The notes beneath the pieces were generated by a model. It had not been told where the DNA came from, ran no database searches, and worked only from the letters and a program-made list of their open reading frames with translations. A stretch of DNA of 64,000 nucleotides from Lumbricus terrestris (lineage: Eukaryota; Annelida; Clitellata; Crassiclitellata; Lumbricidae), in NCBI GenBank assembly GCA_949752735.1, contig OX457036.1, positions 94,064,198 through 94,128,197 on the forward strand. The letters run 5' to 3'. Shown here piece after piece: positions 22,970 through 34,900 of this stretch. Every line of letters starts with the position of its first letter. The first letter of the stretch is position 1. A program made the position numbers and the translations under genes.

Positions 22970-25900
22970 CTGCAACACAGAGCACCACTGTATAGTTAAA
23001 AAATATGACAATAGGAATGACGTCTAAAAAATCTTAGCTGTTGTGGCAAATACTTGTAACTAAGTATTGTATATTGCATTTAGCTTTAGACTTAGCTCCT
23101 TCAAAATTTAATGTTTACAATTTTGATTAAACTCCACATTTCTGCTAACAAGCAAGCCTTTATTATTACGCTAGCAAATGCAAAATGCAACATCAAAATA
23201 TAATTCAAAGTGACACAGAAGTAATAGAAACAGATAGTAATATTAATGAATAGTAAAGTTAAAACGTAGGTTAATAATTGCAGTTATATAACCCATATAT
23301 TTGTAATTATATATCCCATATAATTTGTAATTATATATTTTTAATTATATAGTCCATTTACCCTACGATGCTTACTTAGGATCTGGTGTGGGCCAGAGAC
23401 GAGATTCAGAGATTTCTTCTGGGCTGATCAAATCAAACAAATCGCCGCTTGATCTTCTGTAAGATAATTTTCATAATTTCACATTGATTTCAACAGAATT
23501 TAACATGTCCTTCTACTCCAGGGGTTCTCAAACTGTGGTACGCGTACCCCTGGGGGTACGCCAGGCGCCGGTAAGGGGTACGTGAAAAAATTCCATAAAT
23601 ATAAATTTTTCTTTGAGTTTATGAACTTTGTGTCCATTTTTCCATGATTAGCAATGATTTTTAACGATATTATGACAGCATCGTCATTTATTTCTTTCAC
23701 AACATATGATTAGACTCACAAACTAAGCTGATATAGTGCATGCAACATACTTAGCCTGCAATCCCCTACATGTCTAGGCCTATCAATATGAATTTGAAAA
23801 AAAGCAATGTACTAGGCGTATAAATGGTTGAAAGAACCAAGACCAGAAATTTTCAGCATAGAATTCAGATAGAAGAGTTCAATTGGTCTAAGGATTAATT
23901 TCTGTCAAGCTTGAAAATTTGTGAATCCTTTCAGCACGGCAGGCCTATAATTATAATTATAATCTGTTGAAACTAGTTTTTAAACTATTGCTATCAAAAA
24001 CAAATATGGCCTAAATTTGCGTTTGAAATTGACAAATATTAAACCAGGTAATTTTTTAAATTTAAAATCTGTGCTAGTCAAAACAGGCACACAGCAATAA
24101 AACGCTATAGGTTAGCGCTTTATTACTAGGATTATAGACCAATTTTCCTTTTTGTTTATATGATTGCATGATTAAAACTATGCATATTTTAAATTTTGCT
24201 CTCTGTATACGACTCTATGCTTAACCAATTACTAAAAGGACCTTTAGTTGTCACTGCAAAGGGACTTCGCAATGGCATTTTGTTTCTGATCTGGCTCTGA
24301 TGGGGGTACGCCATCATTCGATTTTTTTACTTGGGGTACAATAAAAATAAAGTTTGAGAACCCCTGTTCTACTCGTATGTATGTATGTATGTATTATGTA
24401 TGTATGTATGATGTATTATGCAGTCATGTTGGTGTTCCCCAGTTCCTTAGGTCAGATCACAAAATATGTCAGGCCATGAAACTGGATAAGGCACAAATCT
24501 CAGAAAATAGGTCAGTTCATGAAATCATAACAAGTGAGGTCACAAAATAGGTCAGATCACAAAATAGGTAGGATTACAAAATATGAAACTCAATAAGGCA
24601 CAAATTTCAGACCTTTTCTCGTGAGACTCGGCTCCGGGTAACAAAGAATCGGGCTCCCCATCGATCCCCGACACGTCCCCCACTGTCGACTCAAACAAGG
24701 AGTCTTCCCTCGAGGAAGATTTGAGCTGCTTCGGAAGAAGACCCGACGCCAAGGAAGTCGTGGCGCTGGCTGCACTTGACACCCACGACACCGCTGCCTT
24801 GGCACTGCTAGTGAGACTCCAGGCAGCGGAAGAACCAGGATTCGTATCACCAGTTGTGGTGTCGTCACTGACAGACGTCTGGATAATACTTTCATCCAGT
24901 TCACCTACAGAGATACAATGATGCATACGTGAGGTAAAGATATAAATATAGCTGAGGTTGCAAGATCATGAAATTTGTGGGGTCACAAAATAAGTGAGAC
25001 CATAAAATAGGTCAGGTGCTGCTAGACTTGCGATTAATGCCTAGGTTACACTTGTCTGCTTTTAATTATGTCACTCAAATCTCACTTTTCAGCTAAGGCT
25101 GATCTGGGAGCACCTCCGAGTAGGTCTCTGCTGGGTTACATTTAGAAATAGCTACTAAAATTTACGGACCGTTATAATTAGAAAATCTCTGTATTTTAAA
25201 TCGACAAGAATTATAAGTTCAATAAGCTAATCAAATAGAATCTATAAATCAATCAGTTAAGTAGTTAACCTATCTCTGCTCAAAAACGTACTAAACAAGG
25301 CAATTACAGCAGATATAAAAACCCTGCATCTTAAGATAGCTTCAGAAGGTTTTTTGAGCTGTGCGTGATGAAAAAAGTAAATTTAATTGCAGACTGGTAC
25401 TGAACAGATGATCCAATGCACAAGAGAATATGCAGAATAATAACAATAATTATAATACAATTTTTAATACGAATACTAATAATAATAACTGGCTCTCTGC
25501 TGTCACCTGATGCTGGTTCTCTGTTGTTATCTGAGTAACAACAACAACATCATCGATGATAAAATAATAACTGCGTCTCTGATGTTAACCTTGTAATCAT
25601 AATAAGAAAAAGAATAATAAAACAATAAAATTAACGAAGATGATGAAGACAACAATAATAATAATACTACAATTAACAATAATAACCTGAATCTTCAACT
25701 TTTTGCAGAGACTCTGCACCATTTCGTGTCTCAACCAAACTTGCCACATCTTCTCCGTCCTCTGAACTGCTTGAAGGTAAACCTTCCCCTGTAGACTTCG
25801 CTTCAAATGGAGAGTCATCTGATTGCAAACATGGCGCTGGTTTCATACTCTTCACATCTACCTCAGCTGGTTCCACGCCCCGTTCATCGAAAGATCGATC

Positions 25901-28900
25901 ATGTGACCGAACATCAGTTTCCGCATCACCATCGCCACGGAAAATTGAACTGTACGTTTCGTCATCGCTTTCACGATCTCTCCTTTCGGATAACGCTGGT
26001 TCCCCAGTCGCAGGTGACCAAAGGTCGTCACCTGAAGCTGGTTCCCTGCTGTTAGCTGACGCTGGTTCCCTGTTGTTAGCTGACGCTGGTTCCCTGTTGT
26101 TAGCTGACGCTGGTTCCCTGTTGTCACTTGAATCTGGCTGTTCACTGTATGACTCTGCGTCACTTTCCCCGTCTGCTGTTGAATTGACCGTAGTCTCCAG
26201 CAACAGAGACATATCCATCTGACATTCGTTGCAAATGCGTTCCTTGATTCTGCGACCGACAAGGAAATTTGTGATATAATATTTTTATTATTATTCTTAT
26301 TATTACAAAGATTTTTGATGGGTGCAAGGTCACACGGAAAGGTGAATTAGAGACACAGACTTTAGATATACCAATGTACATGATATCAAGACACATAAAT
26401 CATTTTCTTAAGCAATCGTTCATATCTGATTATCCACCAGGCTTTTCCAATGGAGTTACCGAGTTCTCGGTTCTGGCTCTGATTTGAACTTACGTGACCA
26501 TCAATTTAAAATGACTAGATTAGATTAGCTATAGAAGTTACAAGATTAGATTAACTGACCAACTCTAATCGTTCGTTCACCCACTAATCATTTGTGGTCA
26601 ATAAACACTGGCTTCCTCTCTCTTCCCGCATTCAATATAAAGTCTGTGCTCTGGTCTTCAAATCCAAACTGGATCTTGAGCCGAAATATCTCAGTGATCT
26701 CATTCATTCTCCTCTTTCTGCATCTTCTCATCGACCTCTCCGTTCTCTGGACAGGTCTGACTTGTATGTCCCATGAGCTAGAACCACTATTGCTCAAACT
26801 TGATCTTTACCATTGTTGGCCCTCCTTATGGAAAATCCTTTCCCTCCACTCTACATGGGTCATGGGAGTCTTCCTTCTGGATCGCTATCTACATATCTCT
26901 CTCTCTGATTAAGACCCATTTTTTCTCTCACGGTTCTTGCACTGGGAGCGTTACTGAATGTTAGCGGTGCTTTAGAAATTACTAATTACGTTACATTAAT
27001 CCACAATCTTACAATGAACTCTGTAGCGTGTTTCCATGGCTTGTAAATTTTCATTTTTGGCTTTCCAACGGACTCACACTGAAATTTTGCTCGTATGATT
27101 TTTCCAAGTGGTAACCCTTGAAAAACACCCTCGAACATTGATACAGTGACACTACAGAAGTTCATTAGGCATTGTAAAAATAACAAACTATTATTTAATT
27201 GTTCACTTCCATTAATTAATTTGTTCACTCAGTAAAATTATATAAATTTGACATTGTGCGCTTTTATTTAGTACAGTTCCCGTGTTTTCAAAATCAAAAT
27301 CAATAATTAACCATTGATGTAAAAGATTTATTTACAGAGGCTGAACAGAAGCAGAAGCCGACTTCAAAAGCCATGCACACTCACTTGCTGTGTGGCAACA
27401 TAACCCAGTTGTTGCAACAGTTGTGGCAAAAGACACGACCGCATTTTCGACAGTGATGCTGAAGACAGAGAAATACGATAGTACTGTAAAATTACTATTA
27501 AGAAATACTATTAAGTATACTGTAAGTGTTATGTTAGGGAGAATTCTTATTAATGATAGAAGATGGGTTTAGCGTTCTGTATCCATTCACAATATAACCA
27601 CAAGGCAGCATTGATCTAACAAATAATGTTCAAGCACAAGATCCAACGCTAAGTAGTATTCTATTCTTTTCTTTTCTATTTACAGACTTATAAAGCGCCT
27701 CTACCTGTACAATCTAATCAGAGGCGCTCACAGCGTAAAGAACCCCTTGAAAATGGGACTGGCAGAAACAGTACTCTAGAGTCATTTCACAGCAAAGGAC
27801 CAACAGACGCAAAGGCATGATGCTGTGTTTCAGTACGAGACGAAAGTACTGGAAGGTCCTGACGGTCAAAAGAGTGGAGGAGAGGTAGACCGGAGGTCGC
27901 CTGATAAGATAACAGAGGTAGCGAGCAGCTTGACTCAAAAAAATTTAAAAAATTTATACGCTATAAAGAGAATAGCAAACTGAATTCAAGCAGAACAATA
28001 CAGTCGCTAAACAGTGAACACTACAATGCAGGCCCGTAACCGTACTCTTTACATTACGCATTAAATGCAAGTCATACATTTAACCCAAAGGCAAAGATGA
28101 ACGAACCTTTCGAACGGTGACAGAGAAGAGACTGTGACAAATGAGACAGTTTGTGACGTCTGCACTGTTCATCCACTGATACGAAGCTTTCACCTTCTGC
28201 TCATACGCCAGGTCATCGGTCTTCTGCCATAGCTCGGCTTTCTCCCTAAAAGACCATTCAACAAAATCATGGCTACTGCTAAAAAATAGAGTTAAAAATA
28301 AACTACTTAAAACTAAGAAAAAAAATGAGTTAATAGCCAAAAATACAAATGGGTTGAAAAAGCAACTTGAGGGCGAGTATGAAGTAAGTTTGAAAAAGGT
28401 ATTTTTGGTCTGGAGGTACCTTATGCAGGAGCTCTGTCACCGAGTCCCATCCTATGACAGTTGTATTCTTGTTCGCTCTGCTGCTCATGGAGATCTTACT
28501 GTGCCTGTTGCTAGAACGGCTAAATGCAGCAATATACCATTGGCCCTGCAACATGGAACAGGCTTCCTTGGGGGTACATTGCTTCCCTCGGTTCCTTCCC
28601 TTTCCTAACACTTCTTTTTTCTGCTTGGTCTGGGCCAGGAGAGTCTTTAATGACCTTGAATGGACGCTATAATAAATTTCAAATGACTGACTGGACAACA
28701 GTCCAGATGCACTGACAGACTTTAAATAAATTTTCCCATCATGGCATGTCAGAACCTCTTTTTCAATGTCGCGTGTAACAACGAGAGCAGGTGTACATTC
28801 GAATATCTTTAAGTCATGACCAGCAAATAATAGGAATATGCAGCTTACCTAACGAGCTTAATGATGCGTTTCTTGAGAGCCTTCAAATCTTCGTTCATTC

Positions 28901-31900
28901 TTCTAGATTCTTCCTGCCACTTCTGATGACTCTCAACGAAAGATGATCTCTGCTTCTCCATCAACTCATCCCTCTAAAAAACCAAAAACACAGTATAATA
29001 AAAATTAAAATAATAATAATAAGACGACTTGCACAGCACCATAGTAGAGCCGAAGTCAAAGGAAAGGATGCAGTACATAAGTTCAAAAAGTCAATGGCCG
29101 TGATATGATTGTTTAGAAAGATAAGTCTTGAGCTGTGATTAAAATGTCTCCTGAGATGGTGTCTTCTTCACATGGTCTGGAAGACTGTTCCACACAGAGG
29201 GACCAGCGACATAGATGGAACAGTCACCAAACATTTTAGAAGACCATGGAACTTATAGCAGAGCTATACTACCATGGATATGAAATTGCCCTCTCTGAAA
29301 AATGCAAGGAGACATTGATTAGAAGTGGGGCACGGTGGTGCAGTGGGTATGTTCATCGCTTTGCAGCCGGAGAGTTGCAGGTTCGAATCCAGCTCACGTC
29401 ACCATGTAGGGACCTTGGGCAAGTCCTTCACTCACAATTGCTCACCACTTCGGCGTGCAACTCAGATGCAGTGTCCGTGCTGTAGTCGGGAGCGCCACTG
29501 AGCAGAGAGCTTGAAGAGGCGCTATAACAAGTGCACATACAAACAAACTATTACACTGCAGACTGAAACAAACATACAATACAAAATACTTTTAAACATG
29601 CATCATGTGTAATTGTGTATTTTGGATGTGATGTAATTGGGCATTCATAAAGCATCCCTTCAAGGGGCCAGAAATAGCAAGAAGCCCTGTCACCAAACAC
29701 AAAAATTGTCAGCTTCAAGTGGAGGGGAGGGGCAGAAGTTTCCCAGGTCCCTAAGTTTCCATTTGATCATACTATTATTTATTGGCGCCACCACTGACTT
29801 CACACAAATCTCCACTTACACCATAATATGAAAAAATAAACAATAAAGAGTAGTTCACCTCTTTCAACTGATCCTGCATCTGGAACTTCTCATGTTCCAA
29901 GTGGCCAAGGCACTGCTTCAGATCATCCAGCTGGAAAGGAAGCACAGTGGAAGTAATTTTAACTAGTACATTTGAAGAAATGCTGCTCTCGTAAATGCAC
30001 CTTCTAGACCTATTAGATAGGTACATTTTAGTGTCCCTGTGAGTATATCTGCAGCATTTCTAAATAAAAATAATAAGACAATATGTATAGTGCCAAGGTA
30101 CAACCAAGGCCAAAGGAAAGGCACTGAACACGAGTTCAAAAGTCAATGACAGTGATATGATTGTTTAAAAAGACAGGTCTTGAGTCATGATTTAAATGTC
30201 TCCAAAGATTACACATTCTTCACAAGACTTTTTATTCAGTGGGTAAAGTGACAGATATGGAACTTTTAATAAACCACCTCATAAAAATGGTGGACTTTCT
30301 GATGAGCAATGTAGCCAACGTCTGTTCTGGTTGTCACCATCCCTACCACTTCAAGTGACAAATTAAACATATACTGTTTTGTCCATTTAAAAGGTTCTCA
30401 CCAGGAGAATTAGTGCATATCTTCGGTTTAACGACAGTGGGTGATACCAAAGATCATAAGCATTGCCCTCCTCCTTTATCCAGGCTTGGGACTGGCACGG
30501 CTGGAGTGCAAACAGTGCAGGAGTTTTCTCACCTGGACACGAGCTCGATCTTGGTCAATCTCCAGTTCCAGTCGGATGGCACCTAAAGCATCCTCCAACT
30601 CTTCCTTCTTCTTCTCCAACTCGACCAACTTCAGCTTTGTAGAACCATCGGCAACCAGCTGCTCGAGCGTCTGTCAAGAAAACAATCAGAGTCCAATCAG
30701 AAAGAAATTAAGCAATCAAAGCATCTGCTGAGTGAGCAGCTACACTGTGCATCCCACCAATACCTGTTTAACTCCAGAGAAGGAAAGACAGCACAGAACA
30801 TTTCCCAAGTGTCCCCACAATGGACATTCTATCCATCCATCCATCCGTCCATCCATCCATCCCATCCAGCGATCCATCAATCCATCCATCCATCCATCCA
30901 TCCATCCATCCATCCATTCCATCCATCGATCAATCCATCCATCCATCCATCAATCCATCCATCCATCCATCCATCCATCCATCCATCCATCCATCCATTC
31001 CATCCATCGATCAATCCATCCATCCATCCATCAATCCATCCATTCATCCATCCATCCATCCATCCATCCATCCATCCATCCATCCATCCATCGATCAATC
31101 CATCGATCAATCCATCGATCCATCCATCCATCGATCAATCTATCCATCCATCCATCCATCCATCCATCCATCGATCAATCCATCGATCCATCCATCCATC
31201 CATCCATCCATCTATGGAACTTATATAGCACCCATTCAACATAACTATTCAGACACACTCCTGACCCAGGTATGGTAAAGAGGAAGTTCTTGAGAAGTTT
31301 CTAAAAAGAGTAGACAAGTGGAAGGGAACGCAGGCCAAGGAGAAACCAGTTGTATGTATGTATATGACCATTTATATAGCGCCTTAACCGGAATCTCACG
31401 AAGGTGCTTACCTGAATACGACCAGCCTTTTCCAAGATATCCCCTTCCATGCTTTCGCGTGCGTTCTCCCACATTTTCTCCCGCCGCTGAACCGATCCAG
31501 ACAGCGCATCCAAATCCTCTTGTAAGTCAGCAATCAATTTCTCTTTTTCTGCTATCAATGTTTTGGAAGAATCCTCCACTGATTCCAATTTCTCCTCCAT
31601 TTCTTTCAGCTTATCTAAGAGTTTCTGACACTCCGCTGTTTTCTGTTCGAGGTTCTCTGACTTCTCTTGTAACTCCTCTACCAAAGACGCCTTTTCTGAC
31701 GCTAGAGAATCCTTCGTTTCTAAAACTTCGTCTAATTCGGTTTGAGTTTTCTGAATGGATTCCTCCAGAAGCTTTGTCTTCGAATTCGACTCCTCCGAGC
31801 TGATTCTGCTCGATTCTAACAGCTCCTCTAACTCAGAAACCTTGCTCCTCAGGTCATGAACTTCCTTGTCTCTATCTTCACTTTTCTCGACAGCTTTTCT

Positions 31901-34900
31901 CAACTCCTCGTCCATCTCAGATTTCTCTTTCTGCAACGTTTCGCACAACTTCTCCTTCTCATCAAGAATCCTCTGACTTTCGTTATTCCCTTTCGAAATT
32001 TCATCAGACGCTTCCTTGAATTTGCTTTCCAGTTCTTGTGTGGTATTGCGACCCGACGCCACTACCAGCTCCAATTCAGCAATTTGCTTCTGAGCTGCGG
32101 TGGCCTCGAGCTGAAGTTGCAAAATATCAGCCTTCTGTTCTTCGTCAATCTTTTCGAACTTCGAAACTCTATCCATAAGATTTTGCTTCTCAGCAACAAC
32201 AATTTCCAGCCTTTTCTCCGATTCCTGTCTACGACTTTCGCTGGTTTCGAACTTCCCCGACAACTGACAATGAACCCTCTGCAGTTCTTCCATCGAAGCC
32301 TCGGCCGACGCTTTGTCCTTCATCGCATCTCCAAAAGCCTTCTCAAAGAAATTCTCCTCCCTGCTTCTCAGCTCCACATGATTTCTTTCCTCCCTTGCTT
32401 CCCTCAGCTCCCTGTTCAGCATTTCCACTTCCTCGCTCAGTCGTGATATATCGCGTTGCAGCAGTTGGGCTTTCACCTCGACGTTTGTCAGCCGCTCAAC
32501 CTCAACTCTTGCAAGCGAAAGCTCCTCTGAAAGATGCTCCCGAGCATTAACGGCCACCATCAGTTGCTGCTGCAGACTTGTGATAGTAGATAAGTAAGCA
32601 TCATCCCTATTCTCACCTTCAACAAGAACTACATGTGACTGATGTCCCTTGGCACCTCGCACTTCAGATGAAAGATCGCTACTTTTAATTGAACTCTGCA
32701 CTTCGGATGAAAGATGGCTACTCTCAGCTGAGCTTTGCACTTCAGATGAAAGATGGCTGCTCTCAACTGAACTTTGCACCTCACAAGATCCACTTAGATT
32801 GACTTTGACTGAGCTTTGTATTTGAGGTGAAACGTTGCTGTCTTCAGCCAAACTCTGCAAAGATGGCAGAACATCAGCTCGAGCTACATTGACCTCTCCA
32901 TCCTGCAACAAAATAGCAAGCCATCAAACAGTTTGACAAATTTACAGCGAAATACCAATAGTCCAGGGCATTATGAACTCACTATTTTTGCCTAGATGAA
33001 AGATAATAATAATAATATTCGTTTATCAAATTTTAAAACTGATAAAATAAATACACTGTAAGATTACATAATACAGCAGTGACAGATCACATCAGGAGTC
33101 AAATTTAACTGTGTTGCAGGTTGTTAGAAATTTACCTTCTTTTAAGAAATCTCATTAGACTATGTAGCGGGTTAAATACAGCTCAAGCATAGGATTTATT
33201 GTTTTTCTCTTTATAATATATCCGCCACTCTATCTATAATCATTTCTAATGACTCATCAGTGCTTAACCACACCATATAAAGCAAACTACAGTTTAAAAA
33301 TCTGATATTCAGAGCTTCAATACATAACAAACATGCTTATGCTTAATCGCAAATGACAAAAAAATGTAGGCGAGATATGTAAAACACCAAAATCAACATG
33401 AATGAGTGGTTCTGATGAGCATTTTCTGAAGCAGCTACCAGATGAATATCGTATCTTATTACAATTAGTAGCAATTATAAACAATACCTCACTGCTATTC
33501 TCCTTAAGATTCTCGGTGCGTGGTCCCTCTTCAGTCTTCAAGACATCGCGTGGTTTCTCGGCTGGCTGCTCACCATTGAACATTGCTTTCGTTCCAATTT
33601 CCGTTGCTCTAATCTCGAACGATTCTTTCGCATCGAGTTCAGTTTCCAATTCTTTAATTCTTTACAAGCAAACAATACGCAACGCAAGTTTAATAGTTTA
33701 ATAGTTTTTGTTTAATATTGTGTTTTTGCAATGCACTGGAGTTCATTGTCTGTGTGTATGGATCAGCTTTTTAAATTGCATTTTAATATCTAAGGTGTTG
33801 ATGAACCAAAACAAATAATCATAGAAACAGCAGTGGATATATAAATAAAAAAATAAATCCTACCATTGAGCACGATTTGTACTACCATCTCAGCGAGTCG
33901 TGAACAAACTCTCTTCTTTAAGAATCTCAAAACTGTCCTCTATAGTCTTAGAACAATTAGACGAGAGGACACAACTGACCTTTTTGAGGCTTCGTCATAC
34001 TTTGCGGTCATCTCCTCAACCAATTGCCTCAGACGTTCCACATCTTCTTCCGAAGTCGAAGTCTCCCGTAGCATATCACTGGAGTCGAAAGACATTCTGT
34101 CGGCTGTGAACGCATTACCCTCTTCGATGTTTGGAGACATAGCGAATGACATGCTGGGGTAAACTTCCTATGAAAATGTCAAATATTAAACTATTTAATC
34201 TAACAATAAAAATAAAAGAACTTCCACAGTAACATGGCAATAAAAAGCAAATCAAAGATATCTATAACTATGGATATCTAGGAATATCTGTGTATTTTAT
34301 AGATAACAATGGATATGTATATACCGGTACAAGGCAGCACTTGTAAATAAGCCAGCAGCAACAGCATAAATGGCAATTCAGAGCTGTAAGAGTATGGCAT
34401 ATATATCCTAGCAGTATCAGTATGGCAATTCTGAGTAGTATCATTAAGAGTGGCAATTCCTATCAGAAACAACATGGCAAATCTGAACAGCAACACTATG
34501 GCCACACAGCAGAACAGCAACAATACATCAGTGGTTATGTAGCAAAGGGGTTACTAAAAGATCGCTACTCACAAGGTTTGGTATGCTGGATAGGCTGGCA
34601 ATGCTTCCAGAGCGACTTGGAGGCCTCCAGTTAAAGACAACGCCAGGTCCCTTCCTATAAAACATAGGACACACATGAAACAGGTCTGAATAACGAGAAC
34701 AAAGAACCGTAGGTCATCATATTGAACCGTCATCATAACCATCAGCACCATCTCATAGCTCATCATCATACACTGGTGATATGCCATGCTTTCTAAAAAA
34801 CTGGATCATAGCCTTCTGGAACAATCATTCAGACCATAATACATACTACTCGTAATATATAGAATATACACATAGATTATTGACAATATACACATATATT

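Noticed and set aside
24590..24926. A second minus frame of 104 codons over FYCO1-like exon 16
   Set aside because: Out of phase with the neighbouring exons; only the Ser/Thr-rich frame joins both sides.
30732..31278. Long His-Pro-Ser-Ile and Asp-Gly-Trp-Met frames
   Set aside because: They are translations of the (ATCC)n array inside a FYCO1-like intron; all frames are open because the repeat lacks stops.
31318..32446. + strand frames of 161 and 196 codons
   Set aside because: Antisense shadows of the coiled-coil exon at 31412-32902; low stop density comes from its codon bias.
33940..34162. Acceptor CCAG|CATG giving an exon starting at 34153
   Set aside because: Attractive because it places an ATG first, but the preceding exon (ending phase 0 at 34573) only joins in frame with the acceptor 14 bases upstream.
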